Source: Clostridiales bacterium
GTDB lineage: Bacteria > Bacillota > Clostridia > Oscillospirales > Oscillospiraceae
Direction of reading: 5' to 3'
DNA: 44,188 nt
Assembly (NCBI GenBank): GCA_022775085.1
Contig: JALFJQ010000037.1
Span: 1 to 44,188 of the forward strand
Within the stretch, counting starts at the first letter, position 1, and the number at the start of each line of letters is the position of its first letter. Position numbers and translations under genes: made by a program. Positions 14,908-22,258 of this stretch are shown here, piece after piece. The notes under the pieces are model-generated. The model was not told the origin of the DNA, did not search any database, and worked only from the letters and a program-made list of their open reading frames with translations.

Positions 14908-15651
14908 ATGGCAGTGCTGTATGTGCAGAAGTACGGAGGAACGTCCCTTGCGGACGGGTCACGCATTCGCGTCGCAGCCCGGCGGTCAGCAGAGCTGGCC
15001 CGGCAGGGACATGGGGTGGTGGTCGTGGTTTCCGCCCAGGGGGACACCACCGACGAGATGATCGAAAAGGCGGCGCAGCTGAACAAACGCCGGGCCGCCC
15101 GGGAGATGGACGCATACCTTGCGGCAGGGGAACAGATGTCTGCCGCGCTGATGGCCATGGCTATCGGCGCGCTGGGGTGCCCCGCCGTGAGCCTGACGGG
15201 CTGGCAGGCGGGGATCCATACCGACGGCAACCACGGCAGCGCCCGGATTTTGCAGGTGGACTCTGACCGTATCCGCCGGGAACTGGGACTTGGTAAGATT
15301 GTAGTTGTGGCGGGCTTTCAGGGCGTTGACCCCGACGGGGACATCACCACACTGGGCCGGGGCGGCTCGGATACCACAGCGGTGGCGCTGGCTGCCTGGC
15401 TCAAAGCGGATATTTGCCAGATTTTCACGGATGTAGACGGGGTTTATGACCGGGATCCACGGATGTTCCCCGATGCCCGGCGGTTCCGGCACATCCGCTA
15501 CGATACCATGATGGCGCTGGTGGAAAACGGGGCGCAGGTGCTCCATGACCGCAGTGTGGAACTGGCGAGGGAGCACGGCATCCGGCTGGAAGTTCTGTCG
15601 GCCGCCACCGGCGAGCCGGGCACCATCGTCGGGGAGCTGGAATCATTCTAA
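14908..15651 (+). CDS. Aspartate kinase catalytic domain without ACT domains
   Basis: About 247 residues. KYGGTSLAD at the start, the ATP/aspartate-binding TTLGRGGSDTTAVALAAWLK and TDVDGVYDRDPR are aspartate-kinase signatures of the amino-acid-kinase fold. Aspartate kinase makes aspartyl phosphate, the first step to lysine, threonine and methionine. The normal enzyme is about 400 residues with two C-terminal ACT domains for feedback; here the protein stops right after the kinase fold (EPGTIVGELESF). No frameshifted ACT remnant is evident before the next promoter. Start uncertain: GGGAGGG directly abuts ATG at 14908 but is ideally spaced for GTG at 14914. The free-standing ACT protein upstream could act in trans. 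Another amino-acid kinase activity is possible. Confidence 0.82.
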   Translation: MAVLYVQKYGGTSLADGSRIRVAARRSAELARQGHGVVVVVSAQGDTTDEMIEKAAQLNKRRAAREMDAYLAAGEQMSAALMAMAIGALGCPAVSLTGWQAGIHTDGNHGSARILQVDSDRIRRELGLGKIVVVAGFQGVDPDGDITTLGRGGSDTTAVALAAWLKADICQIFTDVDGVYDRDPRMFPDARRFRHIRYDTMMALVENGAQVLHDRSVELAREHGIRLEVLSAATGEPGTIVGELESF

Positions 15652-15747
15652 CCGAATTGGGCATAAGATATTCCATGGCAGTGTGGAGTTTGAAGTGTGG
15701 AGCATAGAGTAGGGCGGGGGCTTGCGATAAACCTATCGTCTTCTCAC

Positions 15748-15857
15748 CGTAGGGGCCGATGCCCACATCGGCCCGCAGAAAAGAGATCGATTATTGACAG
15801 CCTTCGGCGAATTCAGGACATCTGCAAAGGGGCGATGTGGGCATCGCCCATACGGGG
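15748..15857. repeat. Inverted-repeat element (GATGCCCACATCG family)
   Basis: Ends are GGGGCCGATGCCCACATCGG (left) and GGCGATGTGGGCATCGCC (right), near-complementary, each also a palindrome, around a 60-bp centre. It fills the gap between the aspartate kinase and the infC promoter together with a short GTGTGGAGT-type direct repeat at about 15679-15708. No gene is supported in 15652-15920. Confidence 0.65.
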
Positions 15858-15920
15858 ATGCGTTTACAACGGCCTGGGGCAGGAATTGCGCCCGCCTTAT
15901 AGAAGCTGTGTAAAAAGTGC

Positions 15921-15949
15921 TTGACAAGAAAGAAAACCTGTGCTAAAAT
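15921..15949 (+). promoter_or_regulatory. infC operon promoter
   Basis: TTGACA (15921-15926), 17 bp, TAAAAT (15944-15949). Strong sigma-A promoter about 145 bp before infC, leaving a long leader. Confidence 0.85.
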
Positions 15950-15959
15950 ACCCAGGTAA

Positions 15960-16071
15960 TAAAGAAGGCTGAACATCCGCCTCACCGTAAGCTGACGCGA
16001 AACGGTCTATATTCCTTTTCCCTTTGGGGAATTTGCGGGAATCGTGCGGGTGCTCTGGCATCCGCTTTTTT
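15960..16071 (+). promoter_or_regulatory. infC-rpmI-rplT leader with attenuator
   Basis: The leader ends in an intrinsic terminator: GCGGGTGC (16046-16053) pairs with GCATCCGC (16058-16065), then six T (16066-16071), only 24 nt before the infC start. Upstream arms (ACCGT...ACGGT near 15984-16007 and the CCTTT/GGGGAA region) could form alternative structures. In Firmicutes this operon is controlled by L20 binding to such a leader (Rfam L20_leader class); that assignment is inferred from position and the terminator, not from a covariance match. Confidence 0.7.
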
Positions 16072-16095
16072 GTTGTTTATTTGGAGGTGCTTACC

Positions 16096-16614
16096 ATCGC
16101 AAAGTTAGATCATCAGCTCAATGAGGAGATTCGGGACAAAGAGGTTCGTCTGATCGGTGCCGACGGCGCCCAGCTGGGCATCGTGTCCTCCGCCCAGGCC
16201 AACGCCATGGCAGAGGAGCAGGGCCTGGATCTGGTGAAGATCTCTCCCAACGCGGTTCCTCCCGTCTGCAAGATCATGGACTATTCCAAATTCTGCTACG
16301 ACCAGAAGAAGCGGGAGAAGGATGCCAAAAAGAACCAGCGGGTCGTGGAGATCAAGGAGATCCGTATGAGCCCCAGCATCGACACCAACGACCTGAACAC
16401 CAAGGTCAAGGCTGCCCAGAAGTTCCTGGCAGACGGCAACCGGGTCAAGGTCAGCGTCCGCTTCCGCGGCCGTGAGATGGCACATACCAACATTGGTGAG
16501 AAGCTGCTCCTGGATTTTGCCGCCAGCTGTGCTGAGATCGCCAACATGGAAAAAAGCCCCAAGCTGGAAGGCCGCTTCATGGCGATCTTCCTGACCCCCA
16601 AAAATAACAAGTAA
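16096..16614 (+). CDS. infC: Translation initiation factor IF-3 (AUC start)
   Basis: 172 residues, normal length. N-terminal domain with HQLNEEIRDKEVRLIGADG, linker rich in K/E (QKKREKDAKKNQR), C-terminal domain with KEIRMSPSIDTNDL and VKVSVRFRGREMAH. IF-3 prevents subunit joining and proofreads the start codon. In the frame there is no ATG at the right place: GGAGG (16083-16087) is followed 8 nt later by ATC at 16096, exactly where relatives have their initiator. GTG 16087 overlaps the ribosome binding site and cannot use it. Rare starts (AUU in E. coli) on infC let IF-3 repress itself; AUC here fits that logic. Followed by rpmI and rplT. Confidence 0.93.
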   Translation: MAKLDHQLNEEIRDKEVRLIGADGAQLGIVSSAQANAMAEEQGLDLVKISPNAVPPVCKIMDYSKFCYDQKKREKDAKKNQRVVEIKEIRMSPSIDTNDLNTKVKAAQKFLADGNRVKVSVRFRGREMAHTNIGEKLLLDFAASCAEIANMEKSPKLEGRFMAIFLTPKNNK

Positions 16615-16653
16615 GTTATTTTAATACCAAAGATAACGGAAGGAGAATCACCC

Positions 16654-16851
16654 ATGCCCAAGCTGAAGACCCATAGCGGCGCTAAGAAGAGATTCAACCT
16701 GACCGCCAGCGGTAAGGTTAAGAGAGCCCGCGCTTTCAAGAGCCACATTCTGACCAAGAAGACCACCAAGCGTACCCGCCATCTGCGCGCTACCGCTTAC
16801 GCTGACCAGACCAACGTCAGCGCCATCAAGGAAATGATTCCTTACAAGTAA
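16654..16851 (+). CDS. rpmI: 50S ribosomal protein L35
   Basis: 65 residues, the usual length. [20 protein letters not shown] and [17 protein letters not shown] are diagnostic of L35, a small, very basic protein deep in the 50S subunit. GAAGGAGAATCACCC precedes the ATG. Located 39 bp after infC and 21 bp before rplT in the universally conserved IF3-L35-L20 operon; expected to be co-regulated through the leader by L20. Confidence 0.98.
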   Translation: MPKLKTHSGAKKRFNLTASGKVKRARAFKSHILTKKTTKRTRHLRATAYADQTNVSAIKEMIPYK

Positions 16852-16872
16852 GGCAGAAGGAGGATACGAGAT

Positions 16873-17229
16873 ATGGCAAGAGTTAAAGGCGCAATGATGA
16901 CGCGCAAGAGAAGAAACGCAACCCTGAAGCTGGCGAAGGGCTACTGGGGTTCCAAGTCCAAGCACTTCAAGATGGCCAAGCAGCAGGTCATGAAGTCCGG
17001 CAACTACGCTTTCAAGGGCCGCAAGCAGAAGAAGCGTGATTTCCGCCGCCTGTGGATCGCCCGTATCAGCGCTTCCGTCGCTCCCTACGGCATGAACTAC
17101 TCCACCTTCATGAACGGCGTCAAGAAGGCCGGCATCGAGATGAACCGCAAGAGCCTGTCCGAGATGGCCATTCAGGACTCCGCCGCTTTCGCCGCGGTGG
17201 TCGAGAAGGCTAAGGCTGCTCTGAACTAA
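16873..17229 (+). CDS. rplT: 50S ribosomal protein L20
   Basis: 118 residues, full length. [20 protein letters not shown] and [18 protein letters not shown] form the extended basic N-terminal tail that threads 23S rRNA; the globular C-terminal domain (INR-type segment [14 protein letters not shown], then [20 protein letters not shown]) follows. L20 is needed for early 50S assembly and in Firmicutes and E. coli represses its own operon by binding the mRNA leader. AGGAGGATACGAG lies before the ATG. It ends the operon; a strong terminator follows 14 bp downstream. Confidence 0.98.
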   Translation: MARVKGAMMTRKRRNATLKLAKGYWGSKSKHFKMAKQQVMKSGNYAFKGRKQKKRDFRRLWIARISASVAPYGMNYSTFMNGVKKAGIEMNRKSLSEMAIQDSAAFAAVVEKAKAALN

Positions 17230-17243
17230 GTTCACACAATCGG

Positions 17244-17271
17244 ACCCTGCTGGTTTCCCAGCAGGGTTTTT
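17244..17271 (+). terminator. Terminator after rplT
   Basis: ACCCTGCTGG (17244-17253), loop TTTC, CCAGCAGGGT (17258-17267), then T-run. Perfect 10-bp stem. Confidence 0.92.
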
Positions 17272-17297
17272 GCGTGCTGTCTGTCAGGGCGGGTGAT

Positions 17298-17413
17298 GGC
17301 TTCCCTTGAGGGGAGCTGCTGAGCGGAGCGAAGCTGAGGGGTGCTGCGCTGCCAATTACGAGAACACCCCTCAGTCACGGCTGACGTCGTGCCAGCTCCC
17401 CTCAAGGGGAGCC
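17298..17413. repeat. CTTGAGGGGAGC family inverted-repeat element
   Basis: 116 bp with ends GGCTTCCCTTGAGGGGAGCT and (reverse complement of the other end) GGCTCCCCTTGAGGGGAGCT; inside, AGCTGAGGGGTG and CACCCCTCAGTC form a second inverted pair. It lies directly upstream of the ribosome binding site of the pseudouridine synthase. No coding potential. Confidence 0.75.
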
Positions 17414-17429
17414 TTGAAGGAGTGCGTGC

Positions 17430-18281
17430 ATGGAACTGAGCTGGACAGCTACGCGGGCAGGGCGGCTTTCGTCCTTCCTGATGGGGGAACTGAAAATGTC
17501 CGCAGGGCTGATGAATAAGCTGAAGTGGGGGGATTCCCTCCGGGTGAACGGGATGCCCCAGCGGACAAATTACCCGGTGCAGCCCGGGGATATGATTACC
17601 GTTGTTTTGGCGGAGGAGACTCCGGAATATCCCGCGGAGGATGGGGCACTGTCCATTCTGTATGAGGACGACGCCATTCTGGCGGTGGACAAGCCCGCTG
17701 GAATGCTGATCCACCCCTCCCGGGCGAAAAATACGGGGACACTGGCGAATTTTGTTGCCGGATATTATCGGAGAACCGGCCAAAACTGCGCCTTTCACCC
17801 CATGACCCGGCTGGACCGGGACACCTTCGGCATCGTGCTGTTGGCAAAAAACGCCCATATCCACAGCCTTTTGCAAAGCTGCGGCGCGAAAAAGATTTAC
17901 CACGCGCTGGTCTATGGGGAACCGAAGGAGGACAGCGGCATCATCAATGCCCCCATCGCCCGCCGCCCGCTGCCCAGTCTGCTGCGTTATGTCAACCCTG
18001 AGGGGAAACCCTCGGTGACGGAGTGGCAGGTGCTGGAACGAAATGAAAAGTTATGTAAACTTGCTCTGCGGCCCGTTACGGGAAGAACCCACCAGCTGCG
18101 CCTTCACTGCGCCTACATGGGCTTTCCCATTCTGGGAGATCCCCAATATGGCAGCCCGGAGTCCCGGGCGCTATCCGAAAAATTAGGGTTGACCCACCAA
18201 CTGCTCTGTGCAAAAAAACTGGAATTCGTTCATCCCATGACCGGTGAATATCTGACGCTGGAATCTGGGCTGGAAGTGTAA
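17430..18281 (+). CDS. RluA-family pseudouridine synthase
   Basis: 283 residues. An S4-like N-terminal part (MSAGLMNKLKWGDSLRVNGM, residues about 22-42) precedes the RluA catalytic domain (about 75-280): LAVDKPAGMLIHPS, the catalytic aspartate in MTRLDRDTFGIVLLAK, and the GRTHQLRLHCAYMGFPILGD motif. These enzymes convert uridine to pseudouridine in rRNA or tRNA; whether this is an RluD/RluC-type rRNA enzyme or a tRNA enzyme cannot be told by eye. AAGGAG lies 7 nt before the ATG at 17430, immediately after the inverted-repeat element. It is followed after 13 bp by the acetyltransferase gene, probably in one transcript. Confidence 0.92.
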   Translation: MELSWTATRAGRLSSFLMGELKMSAGLMNKLKWGDSLRVNGMPQRTNYPVQPGDMITVVLAEETPEYPAEDGALSILYEDDAILAVDKPAGMLIHPSRAKNTGTLANFVAGYYRRTGQNCAFHPMTRLDRDTFGIVLLAKNAHIHSLLQSCGAKKIYHALVYGEPKEDSGIINAPIARRPLPSLLRYVNPEGKPSVTEWQVLERNEKLCKLALRPVTGRTHQLRLHCAYMGFPILGDPQYGSPESRALSEKLGLTHQLLCAKKLEFVHPMTGEYLTLESGLEV

Positions 18282-18294
18282 TGGGGGATGCATT

Positions 18295-18741
18295 ATGTAT
18301 CGTAAGGGAACGGAAAAGGACTGCAAAGCAGTCTATGAGCTGATCTGTGCGCTGGAAGATTCTACCCTTCCGTTTACCCGCTTTTCGGACATCTACCGGG
18401 AGCAGCTCCGGGACAGGCGCTATTTTTGCCTTGTATGGGAAGAAGGCGGTGAAGTGATGGGGGTGCTGAACCTGCGGTTTGAGAAGCAACTGCACCGTGC
18501 GGAGAAGGTGGCGGAAATTCTGGAGTTTGTCGTTCAAGCCGCTTGCCGGAGCAGAGGAATTGGCAAGACAATGTTTGACGAGGCGTGCCGCATTGCTGAA
18601 GAAGCCGGATGCACTCGGCTGGAGGTCGACAGCAACCGGCGCAGGGCGGACGCCCACCGTTTCTATCTGCGGGAAGGCATGTCCCTCACCCACGCTAAGT
18701 TTACAAAATCTCTGAAATCCGGGCTGGATGAAGAACTGTGA
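18295..18741 (+). CDS. GNAT-family N-acetyltransferase
   Basis: 148 residues, one GNAT domain. The acetyl-CoA pyrophosphate loop is in QAACRSRGIGKTMFDEA (R/QxxGxG/A type, about 78-95), preceded by the beta-4 strand AEILEFVV and followed by GCTRLEVDSNRRRADAHRFY, the usual motif B. The family acetylates amines of antibiotics, amino acids, polyamines or protein termini; nothing in the sequence fixes the substrate. The gene starts 13 bp after the pseudouridine synthase and ends 3 bp before the convergent HAD gene. Confidence 0.88.
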   Translation: MYRKGTEKDCKAVYELICALEDSTLPFTRFSDIYREQLRDRRYFCLVWEEGGEVMGVLNLRFEKQLHRAEKVAEILEFVVQAACRSRGIGKTMFDEACRIAEEAGCTRLEVDSNRRRADAHRFYLREGMSLTHAKFTKSLKSGLDEEL

Positions 18742-18744
18742 GTC

Positions 18745-19416
18745 TTAAGGGAGTAATTCGATGACATCGGCCAGATTGTCCGCCATGGCACACAGCATCC
18801 ACAGGGTATCTTCGCCGGGGTGGTCCTGATCCGGGATCAGCACCGGCAGGCATCCTGCCCGGTAGGCCGACAGGATCCCGGCAGGGGAGTCCTCCAGTGC
18901 CAGACATTCTCCGGGCTGCAATCCCAGTTCGGCCGCGCCCCGGAGATAGATGTCTGGCTCCGGTTTTCCCCGGGGGACGTCGTAGCCGCTGACCACCTTC
19001 GCAAAGCGGTGATACAGGTTCAGCGGGGTCAGGTAGCTTTCAAGCCTCAGCCTGGGGGAGGAGCTTGTGATGGCGCAGGGAATACCCCGGGTGTCCAGCG
19101 CGTCCAGCAGAGCATAGATGCCCGGCTTCGGGGCGACACCTTCCTTTTCCACAAAAGCGTCCATCAGCGCAATTCGCTTTTGACGAATGACGGCATAATC
19201 GGCGGCAGGGCCGAACAGAGCGTGCAATTTCTCCTGCCCGGCGGTTTCGTTGAGACTGCGCATTTGCAGAGACTGCTCTCTGGTCATGGGGAAACCATAG
19301 AAATGGCAGGCTTCCATCCAGAACCGGGAATACAGGCATTCCGTGTCCAGAATGACCCCGTCCACGTCGAATAAGACACCCCGGACGGGGGATTTCTCTT
19401 TATATAGGGTCAGCAT
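18745..19416 (-). CDS. HAD-superfamily hydrolase (beta-phosphoglucomutase/phosphatase-like)
   Basis: 223 residues. Motif I is GVLFDVDGVILDTE with both catalytic aspartates; motif II is CAITSSSP; motif III/IV are GKPEPDIYLRGAAELG and CLALEDSPAGILSA. A four-helix cap sits between motif I and II (residues about 25-95). This is subclass I HAD, like beta-phosphoglucomutase, phosphoglycolate phosphatase or sugar phosphatases; the specific substrate is not evident. AGGAGGTACGAT gives a strong ribosome binding site for ATG at 19416. It is monocistronic and convergent with the GNAT gene. Confidence 0.88.
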   Translation of the reverse strand: MLTLYKEKSPVRGVLFDVDGVILDTECLYSRFWMEACHFYGFPMTREQSLQMRSLNETAGQEKLHALFGPAADYAVIRQKRIALMDAFVEKEGVAPKPGIYALLDALDTRGIPCAITSSSPRLRLESYLTPLNLYHRFAKVVSGYDVPRGKPEPDIYLRGAAELGLQPGECLALEDSPAGILSAYRAGCLPVLIPDQDHPGEDTLWMLCAMADNLADVIELLP

Positions 19417-19437
19417 ATCGTACCTCCTGATAAAAAT

Positions 19438-19488
19438 GCCTTCCCCTTTGGGAAAGGTGGCACGGCGAAGCCGTGACGGATGAGGGAG
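19438..19488. repeat. Half copy of a CTTCCCCTTTGGGAAAGG intergenic repeat
   Basis: GCCTTCCCCTTTGGGAAAGG is followed by GGCACGGCGAAGCCGTGACG and GATGAGGG, each with internal hairpins. This type of unit is common between genes of Oscillospirales and Lachnospirales (recalled, not searched). Confidence 0.55.
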
Positions 19489-19536
19489 ACGACTTTATTC
19501 TCGGCGGTAAGCGGTGAATTGTCAACTGTTTTTTCA

Positions 19537-19556
19537 AAATTTCCGCTAGGAAATTT
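19537..19556. promoter_or_regulatory. Palindrome upstream of the small membrane gene and ruvC
   Basis: AAATTTCC (19537-19544), GCTA, GGAAATTT (19549-19556) is a perfect inverted repeat in the probable promoter region (TATGAT at about 19570). It does not resemble the Firmicute LexA box CGAACN4GTTCG. Regulatory role is a guess. Confidence 0.35.
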
Positions 19557-19595
19557 GAAACAAATGTGCTATGATAAGCCCAAGAGGTGAAACCC

Positions 19596-19739
19596 ATGGA
19601 AGAAAACGAAGAAGTTGAGCGTCAGGAGGGCTATGAACCCCGGCCCGCGTGGCAGGTCTGGGGCGCACGGATCGGCCTTGTGCTGTTTATCCTGTTTGTC
19701 ATCTGGCAGATTGTGAACATTGCCGGAGGGGGCCTGTAA
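19596..19739 (+). CDS. 47-residue single-pass membrane protein coupled to ruvC
   Basis: The frame encodes an acidic start (MEENEEVERQEGYEPRPAWQ), then a single hydrophobic helix (ARIGLVLFILFVIWQIVNIA) and a short GGGL end. AGAGGTGA lies 5 nt before the ATG. Its TAA overlaps the ruvC ATG by one base (TAATG), the sign of translational coupling, which supports it being a real gene despite its size. The topology would put the acidic N-terminus in the cytoplasm or outside depending on the arginine near the helix. I do not recognise a family and assign no function. Confidence 0.65.
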   Translation: MEENEEVERQEGYEPRPAWQVWGARIGLVLFILFVIWQIVNIAGGGL

Positions 19740-20239
19740 TGCGGATCTTGGGAATCGACCCGGGCTACGGCATCACCGGCTTTGGGCTGATTGAGGCCCA
19801 GCGGGGACAGTATCAGCTTTTAAACTGCGGCGCCATCACCACGGCCCCCAACACGGAGTTTGCCTGGCGGCTGGAAGTGATCTATAACGACATGACGGAG
19901 CTGCTTCGAACTTGCCAGCCGGAGGCGGTGGCCATCGAGGAGCTGTTTTTTGGACAGAATGTGACCACGGGCATCAATGTGGCCCAGAGCCGGGGCGTGA
20001 TTCTGCTGGCGGTGCGGCAGGCCGGGGTGCCCATTTTCGAGTACAAGCCCATGCAGGTAAAGCAGGCGGTGGTGGGCTACGGCAATGCCACCAAGCATCA
20101 GGTTCAGGATATGACGAAACGCCTGCTGCGCCTGAGCGCCGTACCTAAGCCAGACGACGCGGCGGACGCCGTGGCTATCGCCCTGTGCCACGCCCGATCC
20201 AGCACATCGCTGCTGGCACGAGCACAACGAGATTTGTAG
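19739..20239 (+). CDS. ruvC: Holliday junction endonuclease RuvC
   Basis: 166 residues, near the usual 160-175. MRILGIDPGYGITGFGLIE carries the first catalytic aspartate; AIEELFFGQNVTTGINVAQS carries the catalytic glutamate; the closing KPDDAADAVAIALCHA has the last acidic pair. RuvC cuts four-way DNA junctions positioned by RuvAB. The start at 19739 is set by the family N-terminus and by TAATG coupling to the small membrane gene; the longer frame adds 30 unrelated residues. The TAG stop lies inside the left end of an inverted-repeat element, so insertion may have reset the last residues. ruvA follows after the element. Confidence 0.96.
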   Translation: MRILGIDPGYGITGFGLIEAQRGQYQLLNCGAITTAPNTEFAWRLEVIYNDMTELLRTCQPEAVAIEELFFGQNVTTGINVAQSRGVILLAVRQAGVPIFEYKPMQVKQAVVGYGNATKHQVQDMTKRLLRLSAVPKPDDAADAVAIALCHARSSTSLLARAQRDL

Positions 20240-20368
20240 GGCGGAGTCATGACTCCGCCGACCAGTGGGGATGTTTGAAATAGATTGTGTTACGGATAGC
20301 CTGCCGCTATTTGATGATAGCTGGCATATTGACGTGACGTGATCGGCGGGGTCATGACCCCGCCCTAC
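20236..20368. repeat. GTAGGGCGG terminal-inverted-repeat element between ruvC and ruvA
   Basis: 133 bp. The left end, GTAGGGCGGAGTCATGACTC then CGCCGA, is inverted at the right end (TCGGCGGGGTCATGACCCCG then CCCTAC). Each end is itself a 20-bp palindrome. The ruvC TAG stop codon is the TAG of the left terminus. A partial unit of the same family lies at 30672-30700. Confidence 0.8.
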
Positions 20369-20391
20369 GATAAATGCGGAGGATTAATGCA

Positions 20392-20997
20392 ATGCTATAT
20401 TACGTTTCCGGGCCGGTAACGGTTTTGGAGCCGGGGCTGGCGGTGATCGACTGCGGCGGCGTGGGCTACGGCTGTCGTGTCACCGCCTACACTGCCGGGC
20501 AGCTCAAGCTGAACCAGAGCGCCCGGCTGTATATTACCGAGTCCATCCGAGAGGATGCCTTTGACCTGTACGGCTTTTCCAGCCGGGAGGAGCAGCGGTG
20601 CTATGAGCTGCTGACTTCCGTCAACGGCGTCGGCCCCAAGGCGGCCATGGCGATACTGTCTGCCGGCGGACCTCAGAATTTTACCCTGGCAGTCATGACC
20701 GGCGACGAAAAAATGCTCACCGCCGCCCAGGGTATCGGCAAAAAAATCGCCCAGCGAATTATTCTGGAATTGAAGGATAAAATCGGCGGTGGCGGTATGG
20801 AGCTGGACTTCTCCGCCGGGAACGCTGCCGCTGCGCCGGTGCAGCAGGGGAGCAGCGCAGCCCTTGCCCATGCGGCCTTGCAGGAGCTGGGTTATTCTCC
20901 CGCCGAGATCAGTGCGGCGCTGAAAGGCGCGGATCCCAACGCCACCACCGAAGAGCTGGTTCGCTATGCCCTACGGGCTATGGTCATGAAAAGTTAG
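20392..20997 (+). CDS. ruvA: Holliday junction branch migration protein RuvA
   Basis: 201 residues, normal length. Domain I OB-fold ([20 protein letters not shown], then YGCRVTAYT), domain II with two helix-hairpin-helix motifs ([16 protein letters not shown] and [20 protein letters not shown]), a flexible linker (about 140-155) and domain III ([19 protein letters not shown]) that contacts RuvB. RuvA binds the four-way junction and loads RuvB. GGAGGATTA precedes the ATG at 20392; the frame upstream of it is not conserved. Follows ruvC across an inverted-repeat element and leads to ruvB after 26 bp. Confidence 0.97.
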   Translation: MLYYVSGPVTVLEPGLAVIDCGGVGYGCRVTAYTAGQLKLNQSARLYITESIREDAFDLYGFSSREEQRCYELLTSVNGVGPKAAMAILSAGGPQNFTLAVMTGDEKMLTAAQGIGKKIAQRIILELKDKIGGGGMELDFSAGNAAAAPVQQGSSAALAHAALQELGYSPAEISAALKGADPNATTEELVRYALRAMVMKS

Positions 20998-21023
20998 GCC
21001 CTACAGAACGTCCGGAGGATATT

Positions 21024-22061
21024 ATGAGTTTAGAGTTTTCACAGGAACTGGACAGCCCCATCATTTCGCCCACCTTCGCGCCCCAGGACGCGGGGGAGAT
21101 CGGTCTGCGGCCCAAGCTGCTGGCGGATTACACCGGGCAGGAGAAGGCGAAGAGCAACCTTTCTGTTTATATTGAGGCAGCCCGCCGCCGGAACGAGCCT
21201 TTGGATCACACCCTGCTCTACGGCCCTCCGGGTCTGGGCAAAACTACCCTGGCCGGGGTCATTGCCAACGAGATGGGAGCGGGAATCCGGGTCACCTCCG
21301 GCCCCGCCATCGAAAAGCCGGGGGATTTGGCGGCGCTGCTGACCAACCTGAATCCCGGGGACATTCTGTTTATCGACGAAATCCACCGCCTGAACCGGGT
21401 GGTGGAGGAGATTCTGTATCCCGCCATGGAGGATTTTGCCATCGACATCATCGTGGGCAAAGGCCCCAGCGCCAACTCTATCCGCCTGGATCTGCCAAAA
21501 TTTACGCTGGTAGGCGCTACCACCCGGGCTGGCCAGCTGTCCGCGCCTCTGCGGGACCGGTTTGGCGTGAATTTGCGGCTGGAGCTGTACACCCCGGAGG
21601 AGCTGGCGAAAATTGTCACCCGTTCGGCAACCATTTTGGGGATGCCCATTGACCCGGCAGGTGCCATGGAGATCGCCTCCCGGAGCCGGGGTACTCCACG
21701 AATTGCCAACCGCTTTCTGCGGCGGGTGCGGGATTTCGCCGAGGTCATGGGCGACGGAACCATCACGAAAGAGGCCGCCCGGCTGGCTCTAAAGCGGCTG
21801 GAAGTGGATGAACTGGGCCTTGACAACATTGACCGCCGGATGCTCACCGCCATTATCCAGAACTACGGCGGCGGCCCGGTGGGCCTGGAGACTCTGGCGG
21901 CAACCATCGGTGAGGAAGCGGTGACGCTGGAGGACGTGTATGAGCCGTATCTGATGCAGCTGGGCTTCCTGACCCGGACGCCCCGGGGACGCTGCGTCAC
22001 GGCGCTGGCCTATGACCACCTGCACATCCCCTATGAAGGACAGGCGCAGTTCTCTATTTGA
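21024..22061 (+). CDS. ruvB: Holliday junction branch migration ATPase RuvB
   Basis: 345 residues. After a short N-terminal tail the large ATPase domain shows [19 protein letters not shown], Walker [15 protein letters not shown] (about 65-78), Walker [13 protein letters not shown] (about 112-125), sensor 1 [13 protein letters not shown] and the arginine finger region APLRDRFGV; the C-terminal winged helix contains [18 protein letters not shown]. RuvB hexamers drive branch migration with RuvA. CGGAGGATATT precedes the ATG. Last gene of the ruvCAB cluster; no obvious LexA box was found upstream. Confidence 0.98.
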   Translation: MSLEFSQELDSPIISPTFAPQDAGEIGLRPKLLADYTGQEKAKSNLSVYIEAARRRNEPLDHTLLYGPPGLGKTTLAGVIANEMGAGIRVTSGPAIEKPGDLAALLTNLNPGDILFIDEIHRLNRVVEEILYPAMEDFAIDIIVGKGPSANSIRLDLPKFTLVGATTRAGQLSAPLRDRFGVNLRLELYTPEELAKIVTRSATILGMPIDPAGAMEIASRSRGTPRIANRFLRRVRDFAEVMGDGTITKEAARLALKRLEVDELGLDNIDRRMLTAIIQNYGGGPVGLETLAATIGEEAVTLEDVYEPYLMQLGFLTRTPRGRCVTALAYDHLHIPYEGQAQFSI

Positions 22062-22123
22062 GAAAAACCCATAATGAAAGTTGCATAAACAAGAAAAAAT
22101 CGGGGAAAATTTTTTATTAAGGA

Positions 22124-22152
22124 TTGACAAAATGACCCCATGTGTGTATAAT
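22124..22152 (+). promoter_or_regulatory. Perfect consensus promoter of the zinc-ribbon gene
   Basis: TTGACA (22124-22129), 17 bp, TATAAT (22147-22152); the leader is about 100 nt. Such a strong promoter suggests high, constitutive expression. Confidence 0.88.
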
Positions 22153-22258
22153 CCGTCTTGTGGCAGAGTTTGCCAACAATAATCTATGACCCTGCGTTAT
22201 ATCATTTTTCAGGTGGAATTTCACGGGGCAACAACAAACCGAAGAGAGGTATTTTTTC

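Noticed and set aside
16087..16095. GTG at 16087 as the start of infC
   Set aside because: It overlaps the GGAGG ribosome binding site; spacing would be impossible, and the four extra residues are not in the family.
19500..19600. LexA (SOS) box before ruvC
   Set aside because: No CGAAC-N4-GTTCG sequence; the palindrome there is AAATTTCC/GGAAATTT.
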